64,000 nucleotides of DNA, taken from assembly GCA_025345505.1 (NCBI GenBank), contig JANVCC010000120.1, positions 4,292,242 to 4,356,241 of the forward strand, in the 5' to 3' direction. Shown one piece after another: positions 32,501 through 44,054 of the stretch (the first letter of the stretch is position 1; every line of letters starts with the position of its first letter). Position numbers and translations under genes: made by a program. The stretch is from Todiramphus chloris collaris. Lineage: Eukaryota; Chordata; Aves; Coraciiformes; Alcedinidae. Under the pieces are notes generated by a model. That model did not search any database and was not told the DNA's origin. It was given only the letters and a program-made list of their open reading frames with translations.

Positions 32501-35029
32501 CAGTCCACGAGTGCTTTAGGGTGGCAATTTCATCCTCAGAAAGCACATTTTTCCTATCGGAGATTAAATATTTTTGCAAGTTAAAAGAGCTGCCGTGGGC
32601 TGAGTTGTCACCTAATTATGTCAGTCTCTTTGTGGGGTATTTTGATAAGCACATCAGAGGAGACGCTTTCATCTCTGTGCTAAATCTGATCACGTCACGT
32701 CCTAAATTCACACGTACCAGGAGTCCTCACCGTGGGCCCTTGGCTGATCTGCTGCAGCTCGTGTCCAACCTAAGCTGAGGAGACCCTGGTTTGGCTGGGC
32801 TGAGAATGAGAAACCAGTTGAGAAACCAGTGGGCAGGTACCGCATGAAGGCAGCGATTTGGGTGCAGGTATCACCATCTCGGCTCTGCCATAGCCCCCGA
32901 CCCTCAGAGCAGGTCGTACTCCCACTTTACAGAGCCTTTGTCCCTTTCTGCTCTGGCAATATCTGCTGTGGGTCCCGCTGCCATCCTTTATCTCCCTCAA
33001 GATGCACCAATTCCTGCACCAATGTGGTTCGATTTGGGCTCGCAAGGGGATCTTCCTCCTGAAACCCTGGTTTTGGGGCTAAATAGCGAAATGTTGGCGG
33101 GGATTTCTCGTACTGCTGAGTGCTCTTTTTCAAATCAATCACTCAATCAATCGGAATTACAGCAAAAAAGGCTTTTGTTGGTGATGAGGAACCCAGACGA
33201 CGAAACCTGCTGCAGCCCCGCGCTGCTCGGCGAAGGAAGAGCCCGTTTAGAATGGCAGTGAATGTGTTGATCCACACAAATCGAATGCAAATGAAATAAA
33301 AGCTTTTCACATTCTCCCTTCTCTTGGAGATCAGACGAAAATTAAACCACCACATAAACAAATGGGGTTTATGAAACGGTCCAAAAATAAAACCGCTCTT
33401 GCAACGAGGCCAAAAAAAACCCCGATGAGATCGTCTCGGTGCTTTTCCAGCTGCTAAGAGATGGTGTTTTCTCTTTGCGTTGCAATAATACGTGAAGATC
33501 GGGGGTTCAGGTGAAACCCCTCGTGGAAGGTGTCCTAAAGGGGTTGCTGAAGGCTCTCGACCAAAACACCACAGCACGGAAAGAGCCAGAGCTGAGAACC
33601 CAAATCTGAGCCGCAGCTCAGCGCCTCTTGTCAATAAACTGTTACCTCTTCTTATTGGAAAGAAAGATTTTTGGCTTGAAAGACAACCTGCAAAGGAAGG
33701 TAAGTTACAGTCAGGTTTGGGGTGGGGTTTTTTTTTCTCTCTTTTTTTTTTTAACCTATAAGAAGCTCAGAAAATAAGGTGGAAAGTGCCGGGAGCAGCC
33801 CCTGCATGACTTGTTTTCCCTCAGCCTGCACCCCTTCTTCAAAATCAATAAATGATATTTCCTCAGCCTCTCTCCGGGGGGGACACAAGAACACCACTGA
33901 CTCAAGGCAGCACACAGGTACCAAACAAAAAACCCTGAGCCCAGGAAGCCTTGTTTCCTCTGGGAAATCCTGTGTTATCCCAGGATAAGCTCATTGATTT
34001 TACTCCAAAAGCATTAATATTAAAGCATCCAACACGCTGTTGATCTCCACGGCTGATAATTAATGAGCACTCCAGTCAAACACAGGCTGCTGGCGTGGTC
34101 TCTTGGCTGCTTTGTCTTCCAGCAACATTTTGCTGCCATTTAACCCAAGCCCTCGAGACGCAGCGTTTAAACCCACGCCGTATCTACGTGTAGACCCCTG
34201 GTGCTGAGTGAGGAACCCCACGGATGTACCCGGAGTGACCCTGGAGGGCCAAGCAGCTGAACTGTTTTCGATCCTACAAAGAAAGGCCCCACCATGCTGC
34301 TGGGAAGAGGCTCTTCCCATGCCCAGCGAAGCCGCTTCAGCAGAAAACTCTTCCTAATTCCAGCAGCTCGGCTCCTGGCTGTGGTTTCCATGGAAATAGA
34401 CGTCAGATCAGGAAAAAAACAGGGCAAGTGTTTAAAATAATCTCTGTTTTGAAAGCTTTTTGCCTTTCTGTCACAATACTAACCTGCCTCAAGGTAGGAT
34501 TTGATATTTTTTGGGGGTTCAAAGCCCTTGTTTTTTAAGAGTGTGCACAAGGGTGGAGCCCCTCAGAAAAGTCCTTTCTTGGGTATTTAGGGTATGGAGA
34601 TTCACGTTCCAGCAGGAGATTTGTGCAGTTCTTCAGCCATCTGCCTTTTGTGCTCACCTACTCTTGGTGTAACTGGAGTGACAGTAGCACGGAAACTACC
34701 AGGGGAACTGGGAAGGAGCCGGTTTGTAGGGAACAGGTTCATTTAAAGCGCTTCTGGGAGCGAATCGCTTAATCGACGCTTGGCAAAGGCGTTGTCTTGG
34801 GATGGGAGCTGCTCACAGTGCAGCCCCCCCAGGACACGAGCAGATTGTCTTCCTACATCCACTGTGCATGTATGCGATGGCTTTTCTGGGTACGCTTTGG
34901 CTTGCTGGTGTCACCCCGAGGGAGAGCGTGGCCACGCGGACGTCCCCCAGAACGCGCTGCCAAGGGACGTGAGGCCGATGCGTTGGCAGACCCACGGATC
35001 CTCTTTTGGGTTGGTCTTGCGGTGGCTGC
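23546..35029. other. Gene-poor intergenic interval with candidate regulatory blocks
   Basis: No exon chain or recognisable protein was found on either strand. The left part (24-27 kb) is GC-rich and unremarkable apart from an (AAAC)n tract. From about 27.9 kb on, AT-rich stretches carry homeodomain, octamer and PBX/HOX-like sites (near 28.0, 30.2-30.4, 32.4-32.7, 33.1-33.3 and 34.0 kb). Poly-T and poly-A runs lie at about 28,364 and 30,645. It separates sequence matching human 1p35.3 from sequence matching 1p36.11. Confidence 0.5.
24190..24270. repeat. A-rich (AAAC)n simple repeat
   Basis: An A-rich tract of AAAC and AAAAG units with a short perfect (AAAC)n core. It is low-complexity sequence with no adjacent LINE recognised. 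Confidence 0.85.
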
Positions 35030-35415
35030 GACCTTGAGGTGACCGAAGGACCATGGTGGTCTTCTTGATGATGCCCAAGAGCCCTCAAGTTATCTTGGCC
35101 CTGAGATAAGCGAGCGTCCCTAAGGTGACAATGCACTCAGGTAGGTGATCATGGTCCCGAGGGGATCGTGGCGACCACCCTGAGGTGACCGTGGCCCTAA
35201 GGCAACCAAGGGCCCTGAGGAAGGTGGTGATGGCCCTGAGGTGGGCGACTGTGGCCCTGAGGTAAGTTGCCACAGTCCTGAGGTGACCGAAAGCCCAGCA
35301 ATAGGTGGCTGAGGCTCCGAGGCGACCAAAGGCCCTGCGCTAGGCGATCGTGGCTCTGAGGTGACCGTGGCTTCGAGGTGACCGTGGTCCCGAGGTCAGC
35401 GTCCAGCCCCGAGGT
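35030..35415. repeat. Minisatellite of CCCTGAGGTGACCGTGG-type units upstream of STMN1
   Basis: About fifteen diverged copies of an 18-20 bp unit carrying GAGGTGACC or a close variant. The best copies are near 35,037, 35,183, 35,281 and 35,359-35,410. The array runs up to the STMN1 CpG island. Confidence 0.85.
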
Positions 35416-35429
35416 GACCACCGCAGCCA

Positions 35430-36771
35430 CATCCGCACACCCCCGCGGAGGGGATGGGTGATCCTGCCCGGGGCCCGAGACAAAGGGAGTCCCTGAGCCC
35501 TCGGGGCAGGGGCAGGGGGCGCGGAGCGGGGTTGGCGGTGCCGCGGGGCGGCCCCGTTGGGACGAGCGGTCCCGTTGGGACGAGCGGCGTCGCCGGGAGC
35601 CGCCGCCCCCTCCGGCCCAGCCCCACCGGGCCCCGGGGAGGGGGGAGGGTCGCCGCCCCCCCTCCCCCGACAGCGAACTACGTTTCCCAGCGTGCACCGG
35701 GGCAGCGGGGAGCGACGGTGGGGAGGGGGGGGAGAGGCGCGAGCCCCCCGCCGATTCCCCCCCACTCCCCCGGGGCGGGCGGCACGTGCCGCCGCGCTGG
35801 GCCAATGGAGGCGGGGCGGGGCTGGTCACGTGCCATTGTTTGGCGCTTTTGTGCGCGGCGGGGCGGGCGGGAGCGGAGTGTGGCTGGAGCGGCGGAGCGG
35901 GCAGGTGGGTGCGCGGTGGCAGCGGCGGCGGAGCTCCGGGCCGCCCGGGCTTGTAGGGGAGAAGGTGCCCGCGGCCTGCCGGCGGGTGGAGCAGCGGGAT
36001 AAGGCAGCGTTGGTCCGTTTGGGGTCCGGCGCTGGGTGGGGTTCGCGGCGGTGCCGCAGCGGATTGGGGGTGAGGAGAGCGGGGGGGGGGGGGGGGTCTG
36101 GGCGGGGGTGTCAGGGTGAAGGGGGCCGCTGGGCATCCGCCGGCGTTGGCGAGCGCTTGGGGAGGGGGACCCCGCGCCTGACCCTTTTGTCCCTTCTCGC
36201 TGCCCGCTTCTCGGGCGTCACGGTGACAAAGAGAAGGGAGACAATGGGGCGTGCGTGTCCGGGTGTGTGTGTCCGTCCGGGTGTCCTCAGCCCTTCCCTC
36301 TCGATCCCGCTGGGGAAAGGGGTGCCCATTGTCCCGGGAGCGGGCGACGCGCAGTGAGGGGCGACGCCCTACTGGCGACGGCGCCCCCTCCCCTCCCTGA
36401 CAGGACCCCGCCATTGTTAGTGGGGAAGGGGCGGTGCCCGGACGGCCGCGCCCCGACGCCATCGAGCTTGGGGGGCTTCCCCGCGGTTGAGCCCCGCTCG
36501 GCGGCGGTGGGGTCGAGGCGTCCCCGTCGTCGTGGTCCCGTTTCCCCTCCTCTCGCAGTCCCCCCCGTCCCCTTCACCCCGGGGGAGAGGAGGGGGCCCG
36601 CACCTGCGGCGGGGGGCGGCAGGTGCCCGGATGTTACCGTTGGCCCCGCCCTCCTTCGAGCCCCCCGCGCGCGCGGGCTGGATGGCGGGCGGGCGCGCGC
36701 GCGCTCTCCTCCCCGGCGGTTTGAATTCGGTGCGGTTGGGAAGGCGCGTGCGGGGAGGGGGCGGGGCCTCG
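35430..36771 (+). promoter_or_regulatory. STMN1: STMN1 CpG-island promoter and non-coding exon 1
   Basis: Very CpG-rich DNA. Elements seen: a ZNF143-type ACTACGTTTCCCAG (35677-35690), two CACGTG E-boxes (35783-35788 and 35827-35832), CCAAT (35802-35806), an Sp1-type GC box (35811-35820) and an E2F-like TTTGGCGC (35839-35846). Non-coding exon 1 probably ends at 35904 (GGCAG|GTGGGT). E2F control fits the known proliferation-linked expression of stathmin. The exact start site is inferred. Confidence 0.7.
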
Positions 36772-36871
36772 NNNNNNNNNNNNNNNNNNNNNNNNNNNNN
36801 NNNNNNNNNNNNNNNNNNNNNNNNNNNNNNNNNNNNNNNNNNNNNNNNNNNNNNNNNNNNNNNNNNNNNNN
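36772..36871. other. Assembly gap (100 N)
   Basis: Exactly 100 N, the usual placeholder for a gap of unknown size. It falls at the edge of the CpG island in STMN1 intron 1, so part of the island is missing. Confidence 0.99.
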
Positions 36872-37435
36872 TTATTACGTCCCTTTTTAACGAGGGATGC
36901 TGGGCAGTCTGTGCTCCATGTCCGTGCACTGCCTGGCTCCAGCCGCACAAACAACATCGAATTTTCAATGAGCTCAGGATGCTCTGGTACTGCATCTGGT
37001 GCTCAAGATGCTCTGGTACTGCCCTCGTTCGTGCCATATTTTAGTTAAAAGACCTTTATCAGCGCAATATCCATAGCGCAGTGTGCTGACGAATGGATGG
37101 TGAAACGGGAGCCTTTGTTCATGTGTTTTAATCACGGTGATAAAATGGAGTGAAAAAGCCCGACTGTCGTCGCACGCACTGATCCAGCATCACCAGTTGG
37201 AGCACCTCCCTGCTGTCCCTTTCATTGCCCATCAGCCCCACAGCCTGACTGGAATTACTGACCTCGCTAACCTGCCCGACTGTCTTTTGTTCAGTGGGTC
37301 TGGTTGTGCCATTTTTATTAGAAGAAATTAAATTTCTGTACTTACTGTTCAAAGTCGTGTCTTTTTGTTATCTAGGAATCCAACCGATCCAAGTTCTCCC
37401 CCAGAGCTGACTTCTGGAGTCCTATTTTCTTGGTC

Positions 37436-39834
37436 ATGGCTACTTCTGGTATGTAGCATTATGTACTAATTGCTCTTGTGTCTTTTGTTTCCTCTTAATT
37501 TCCTCAGAAACGATATAAAAATCGAATATAGTAAAATAAGCTGTCACTGCCATGCTTTTCTCCCATCTCGTGGCTGCTTTGGAGAAGCCGTTAGAACTGG
37601 GTGCGTGTGAAAACATACCAAAAGCCCCCTCAGACTGGGCTGTTAGCAGATGGGCCCCAGCTCCTCTGCCTGCCATCTGCTCTGCGAACAGAACTGACGA
37701 TCATCTAGACATCTTGGTGATCTAAACTGGTGCTCCAGTCCAACTGCCACTGGGCAGAGCTGACGTGCCTGTCCGTGGGCGTTGGAAGAGAGCGCGCTGG
37801 TTTACAGATTTCTGTGAAAACTGGTTTCAGTTCTTGGCTCTGTCAGGTTCTAGGTGAGCACCTTTGAAGCTCTTACTCAGGCTTGTCGGAGAGAATTATT
37901 TTTCATTTGAAGTACTGATAAACTTGTTTTCACAGCCCTGGATGTTAAAGACTAAAATAAATTATCAGGCGGTTGGGTCACGGAGTATCGGGGAAGAATT
38001 GCAAACAAAATTCTCTGCCAGATTTTTGAATGATGTTGCTGCTGCTTGAAAAACAACTCGTCTCCGATGCTGTCTCCTGAAGTGAGCTTCGTGGCGTTGG
38101 AGTCTTTGAAGGCTGTTGTTCAAATGACATAAGCCAGTTCCTGGCTTAAAATACCGTTTGTTTGGGTTCCCCCCTCCCCGTATTCCTAGATATTCAAGTG
38201 AAGGAACTGGAGAAGCGTGCCTCTGGGCAGGCGTTTGAGCTGATACTCAGTCCCCGCTCGAAAGAAGCAGTCCCGGAATTCCCTCTTTCTCCCCCAAAGA
38301 AGAAGGATGTGTCATTGGAAGAGATTCAGAAGAAGTTGGAAGCAGCAGAAGAGAGACGTAAGGTAAATTGGTAAACGGTTGAAGCGAGCTCTGCTCAGTC
38401 GCTCTGTGCAAGTTGCTGGTTTGGGTTTGGTTTAATTGTTGCTTGGGACAAGTGATCAGTTTATATTGCAGTAAATAGAGTATTAATTGAACTTTGGAAT
38501 CTCTGGGATCTTACGAAGCTTTGCTGTGGTCTGCAAGGCCGTAGCTTTGTTCCCAAACTGATCTTGCATGGCCACTTGAAAAACTGGGAGGAAGCACTGG
38601 ATTGAGAGAAGATCCTTTTCCAGAGAGGAGCTGTTCTTCTTGTCTTTAATGTCATAACAGATTCGTTTTCTCCTAGAAAATGTAGTGGTGAATCTGTAAT
38701 GAGAAGGCTTGTCTGATGTGATGCAAGATCTCGCTGTTGAGATGGAGCTTGGAGCCCTCAGCTGTGCAGAGCCTTGCTTATTGAATCTGTATTCTTTTTT
38801 CCAAGGGGAAAAAAACCCCTTTTTTCTAATCCATATCCTTTTTTCCAGAGAGATCCTATTTAACAAGACTTGCAAGTGATGATAGAAACAGAACTTTCCT
38901 TGTAGCTTGTAAGGGAGAAATATGGGTTATGTGGAGGGGTGGGGGAAACACCAGGGAGCTCTGTCCTGCCTCACAAAGTTCCACTCTTCTGTAAAAGAGC
39001 AGAAAATCTTTCCTCTGGGGAGCTGAGCAGCCTGGCTGCAGCTGTGTCTGTAGCTGATGGGGTTGATGTTCAAAGCGCCCGTCCTCTGTTTCGTTAGTCT
39101 CATGAAGCAGAAGTCTTGAAGCAGCTCGCTGAGAAGAGGGAGCATGAAAAAGAGGTGCTCCAGAAAGCCATCGAAGAGAACAACAACTTCAGCAAAATGG
39201 CAGAGGAGAAGCTGACCCACAAAATGGAAGCTAACAAAGAAAACCGCGAGGCACAAATGGCTGCTAAACTGGAACGCTTGAGGGAGAAGGTGGGTGGAGA
39301 GTCCCAGTTCCTTTCTGGGAGAGTTTCATCTGTGCCCATTACTGTGAAAATGGGCTAAACGAGGCCAAGTGGATGGCCAAGCGAGTCCTGTCAATAGAGG
39401 GATGTGCTTGGGAGCTCTGTGGGTGGTTTGATCTTGAAAGGTTATTTAAGATAATTGATTATTATTAAATCTGCAGTTGAGCAACCTGGTCTGGGGGGGG
39501 AGGTGTCCCTGCCTGTGGCAGGGGGGTTGGACGGAGATAGTCCTTCAGGTCCCTTCCAACCAAAACTGTTGTATGATTCTATAAATCCCCCTTGTAGGGG
39601 AGAGTGGGGTGGTTGGAGCTGCAATGGGATCTCGCTTTCTCCTACAAAGCTTCATCCTGCGGTGACCCAGACTCATGGGGGGTGAGCTGGGCGTGGGAAG
39701 GAAGCTGGGGCTTGCCCTGCCCAGAGCCCTGCTGCAGCTGATGGCTTCCTGCTGCTGTCTTTCAGGACAAGCATATTGAAGAGGTTCGAAAGAACAAAGA
39801 AGGCAAAGACCCTGGTGAGGCTGAAACCGACTGA
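37436..39834 (+). CDS. STMN1: Stathmin 1, microtubule-destabilising phosphoprotein
   Basis: Coding exons 37436-37448, 38190-38362, 39098-39289 and 39766-39834 give 148 aa (human 149). The 13-nt first coding segment ends an exon starting at 37376. The protein is nearly identical to human stathmin: all four regulatory serines are present (S16 in RASGQAF, S25 in LILSPRS, S38 in FPLSPPK, S63 in RRKSHEA). The long charged helix with its two tubulin-binding repeats ([20 protein letters not shown] and following) is also present. It binds two tubulin dimers in the cytosol and promotes microtubule catastrophe; phosphorylation at mitosis switches it off. Variation is confined to the C-terminal tail, as is common in this family. 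Confidence 0.98.
39476..39590 (+). mobile_element. CR1 LINE 3'-end fragment, forward
   Basis: Contains GGGGGGTTGGACGGAGATAG, then CCTTCAGGTCCCTTCCAACC and TGTATGATTCTATAA, the CR1 3' terminus. It lies in the last STMN1 intron. Confidence 0.88.
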
Positions 39835-40261
39835 CTTCGTTCTGGAAACTGACTCTCTCCCCCTCCTCTAAATATCCAAAGACTGTACTGGCCAGTGGTT
39901 TTATCTTTGGTTTTGTTTTGGTTTTTCAGTTATTTCTTTTTTTTAAGTTTCTAGAAACTGATGTAGAACTGTAAAATTAGATCCAAACTCTACACTTTCT
40001 TTGGGGGTAGAGGGGAGAGCTTCCATGTTTCACTTTTTCTAAAGTGTTGTCTTTCCAGTGTAGCTATCTTCTTGTTGCATCCTTTTCTACTCCAGCGCGC
40101 TCGCTGCTGGGTTGATGGCTAGTACTGTATCAGCTCTGTAAGACGTTTGTGAAGGGAATCTGTAGTACACTGTTCCATGCTGAATATCTGTTACACTGCA
40201 AAAAAAAAATAATCTGACTCTTGTCCCAGTCTGCTAAAATCCTGCTGTAACTGAGTGACTA

Positions 40262-40267
40262 AATAAA
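40262..40267 (+). terminator. STMN1: STMN1 polyadenylation signal
   Basis: AATAAA about 430 bp after the STMN1 stop, at the end of an AT-rich 3' UTR. Confidence 0.8.
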
Positions 40268-40289
40268 GCTGCACAGTGCTGTTATCGTG

Positions 40290-42200
40290 AGAATTACTTG
40301 GCGAAATGGCATAAGAAACAAAATCAGTTGGCTGAGGTGTCCCTTTCCTGGTGGGAGGGGGAAGGTCTGCAGCAGCACAGCTCCTTCAGGCCCTTCCACG
40401 CTGCCCGGCCCCCAGAGCACTCGCATTGTCTGCGCTTCACAAGCGGAGCTTTGTTCTGACACCTCAGCAGTTGTCAGCTGCTGGGTGCTTTTGTTAAAAA
40501 TTTAGAGTTTGGAACCACCTCCTTTGGGCTGCTGATGCTTCAACAAACGTGTCCTTGTTACCACATGACTGATGGGAGCTGGGTTTTTTGGGGGTGGGAG
40601 GGGTTTCTGGAAGATGACTTGTGCTGTTGAATGGAGGTTTGTGTAGCGTGTCCTGCAGCACCAGAGCAGGGGGTCAGAGACCTGTTCCGTGCTGGGACCC
40701 TGAGCCTGCCCCAGGGGGAAAGGCTGTTGCCTCTGATGGTTGTTCTGGTGTCTGCTGTGGGTGTGTTGGGAAGGTACCTTGTGCTGCAGGGTGAGGCTGA
40801 AGGTTCCCTCCTCACAGCCAGATGTGTCTCATCTTTGTGTTTTCTGGGGCGTGTGGCTGAACTTGTGCTCTGAGGAAAGGTGCTTTTAGGTGACTGGGTG
40901 CAGAGTTGCTGTGTTGTACAGGTGCCTTAAAACAACACCCTGAAGCCTTCCTCTGAGGACAGCCACAGGTACTTGTGTTGCTCTGCAGTAAAGCCAGGGT
41001 TATGGTCAGTGTGTGGAAGCAGCTGTCCCACATCTTCAGTGCAAACACCACCGTCTGAGGCTGCTGTGTGTTCCCTCGGGGCAGGGAAGCTCTTGGCTTT
41101 CACAGCCTCTGTCCTGTCACTTGCTGGGGCACACTCAGTCCTGGCTTCCCCCTTTGGTGTCCTCGATCTGAGGCAGGTTTGTTTTCAGGTTAACTCTATA
41201 CCTGGAGCTTCTGGTCGGGGTCTGATCTGTTCTGAGGATGGAAGAGCTGGTACAGAATTATTTTAAGGGGCTAACTGGGCTCTGAACTACTTGCCCTGTC
41301 CTCTGGAGCTTGCTGAAGGAGGAACCTCTGTTCACAACACTGCCATGTATCACATTGAACATTTTTCATCGCATCGGAGCTGTACTTGACCAAAAGCTGT
41401 TTGAATGAAAGAAGAACAGCAGGAGAAAGCCAGGCTGGGATCAGATCTTTCCCTGAAGGATTTTTGGAAGGTGGTTGACAATTCACTTAAGGTAAGAGAG
41501 GCAGCTGGGGAGCACCCACCCATCTGTGATGGTTTGGGGGGTTTCATGGCACAGATCCATGTTGTGCAAACCGAGAGGGTGGGGTTGGGGGTCAGGATCC
41601 ACCTGGGGAGGTGATGAGGATGAGAATAGAGCTGAACTGGGAGAGAAAGGCTCAGCCCTGCTCTGTGCTAGGCTTATGAAAGCTTGAGTGTCTCTAGCAC
41701 CATGTAATGGAGGTTTGAGTGATCACTGGATCGCTTCCCATAGATAAAATCAGGCATAATTAGTGAGAAACCCCAAAAACTCTTAATTTCAAGTTAGTAA
41801 CCTGCTGAGCAAACACCAAGTATCCCCAATGCCCTGGAGGGTTTTCCCCCCATCTTTTCAAGGGCTGGGGGAGGAGGATGACAGTGCTGCCAAACCCCAA
41901 ATGGCGTTGGGAGCAAAACGAGGCATTAAACGTGAGGTTTTTGAGTTGCCAAAGCTGTCAGATCTCAGCCTGGGGCCTTCTGTTCCCTCGCCTTCCTTCT
42001 GCTTTACATGGCTGCCTGCGTTCCACTGAACTGCAGCTTGATGCCTCGAGCTGCTAACTGGAGCTTGATCTAGTTCCCTGATGGGAGCAATGGGAGTTCT
42101 GAGGGGTGGGAGTGAGACTGGGGGATGCAGACAGTGAGTGATGGGATAGTAATGATCTGAGAACCGAGCGAGAGGGGAGGAAAACACTGGCGCGGAGGAG
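40290..42200. other. STMN1-PAQR7 intergenic interval
   Basis: No recognisable gene. A small open stretch at 41405-41490 ends in a good donor-like AAG|GTAAGA but has no clear acceptor or family match. No CR1 tail was seen. Confidence 0.5.
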
Positions 42201-42760
42201 AGGAAGAGGAACTAAGGGCCTCTCTGCGAGGGAAGGCCGGACCGTAAACAGGTTGCTTTAAAAAAAATAAATATATAAATAAAGAACTGACAAAGCCGAG
42301 GAAAGCTGCGCAGCTGGATTGGGGGATTGCCCAGCCCAGCCTGGCGGAGCGAGTTCCAGAAGCGGCTGCCAGGGGGATCCTGGGTGTGCTGGGGGGAACG
42401 GGGGGACGCAGACCCCGCTGCTCCCCCTTCATCCTCCCCCCGGCGCCAGGTAAACCGCTCCGGGGGCAGCTCAGCCCCGGGGCGGGGGAAGCGGGGACCG
42501 GGGGCTCCGGCAGCAGCGGGGAGAGGCCGGTGCCGGAGCAAGGCGGGTCCGGGGAGCGGGGCGGAGACGCGGCCCGGCCCCTCGGGTCCCTGCGCGGGGA
42601 GCGGAGCGGAGCGGCTCGGCAGGTGCCGGGGGGGGGGCCCCGGGGCCGGGGCCCGGGGGGAGGGGGGGGGGGGGCTGGGGGACCTGCAGGGGCACTGGGA
42701 GGGGAGAGCGGGGCCCGGGGCCCTGCTGAGGCTCATCCCCGGCTGCAGCCGAGTGCTGAA
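42200..42760 (+). promoter_or_regulatory. PAQR7: CpG island, probable PAQR7 promoter and first exon
   Basis: A GC-rich island on the correct side of PAQR7. A donor-like GGCGCCAG|GTAAAC gives a likely non-coding exon ending at 42449. The body of the island follows within the inferred intron. No TATA box is obvious at the expected place. Confidence 0.55.
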
Positions 42761-43315
42761 ATACCCTCCCCGGGGTAAAATCCACCCGAGCTGGGGCAGG
42801 GGTTGTGCTTCCCTGGGGGGGATCGAGAGGCTGCCAGGGTGTGGTGGGGGCTCGGTGAGCTTGTGTTGAGAAGAAACCCATCATAAAGCAAAAAGATCCA
42901 TCTTTGTGCTTTAAAAGGCTAAATCCAGCTGTGTACCTGGGTGCAGCCTGGCACATCAACATCTGGGGGCTGAGTCTGTATCATTAAGAGAGAATTGAGC
43001 AGGATGGGAGGATGCTGCTTGGGAAAGGAAACGTTCCATAGGATCTAAGGCAGCGTTAGCGATGCCTCGTGGGTTATTATTCAGAGCACAATTAATGTGC
43101 TTTAATTAGCGATGGTCAGCACCACGCAGGATGTGCTCCGGTCATAAGCTTAGCATTGCTCGAGGCTTGGGTGCTAGGAAGAGCTTTTCTAATTAAGTCT
43201 TGCTCCGACAAGTTTTGGAGGACCTGAAGTAAACACCACTCCCTTTCCTGCCTCCTGCTCGGCCGCTTTTGCCACAGCGTCTCCCGGAGCGGAACCAGCG
43301 ATGCTTTTCCTGTAG

Positions 43316-44054
43316 GAATTTGTCTGCTGGGGCTGATGCGGAGCTGAACCCCCACCCGGGCATCCTCCGGGGCAGGCCTGGCACAGAGGTGAGTTCTCAG
43401 GGTAGAAAGACCTATTGAATTTTGGTCAAAATAGCTTAAGGTGGGAAGTTCTGCTTTCGCCTCTCTCTCCCTGGCAGGATGTGAGGCTGTTTCAGTTTGG
43501 CGCAGTAGCTGAAGTCCGGAAGAGGCTTACGAGGTTAATTTTTCACTGGCAGCCTGCACCCGCTGCAGTGGTTCAGGAAGGTTCAAGAGGCCAGGCGAGG
43601 GTCAGGGTAATGCTCAGCGAGGCACTGCCCCCAGCCAGGCCGCTTGTTTTTGATGTGGGGCCTCTTTAACCAGGTGAGGTGGGACACAGAGCGCTCAAGA
43701 GGGAAACTGAGCAGCGTGTTATGAATCTGTGCTCTTCAGCTTCAGGCAGGCAGGAGTTACAGGCACATCTACTCCATGTGGATGAGGAAATTACAGTGGT
43801 TTTTAAGATAAACAGTCTCATTCTCTCCTCCTCCTATTCCCAAACTCTGAAGAGTTTTTCCTGTCTGAGCTGTCCCTGAAATGAGGTGGGAATCTGCTGG
43901 AGCTGGATGGGAGTTGGGCTGTTTCTCTCGGAACTTGTCTGAGCAAGAGCAGATAAAGGGAGGGGGGGAGGAATTCTCAGCTGGAGCATGTTCTGTTCAT
44001 TTATGTTTTTCAGGCTGCTGTGAGAAGGCAAAACAAGGCAGCGAGGTTCTCTTG
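43316..44054 (+). other. PAQR7: Two candidate non-coding 5' UTR exons of PAQR7
   Basis: Segment 43316-43388 lies between TTTTCCTGTAG and GTGAGT. Segment 44014-44054 lies between TATGTTTTTCAG and GTAAGG. Both have strong splice sites, no long open frame, and sit between the CpG island and the coding exon, whose acceptor (T-rich tract plus CAG) ends at 44750. Inference from splice signals only. Confidence 0.4.

Noticed and set aside
35197..36462. A 421-aa minus-strand frame across the STMN1 promoter
   Set aside because: A Pro/Arg-rich frame through a CpG island and minisatellite; no splice or family support.
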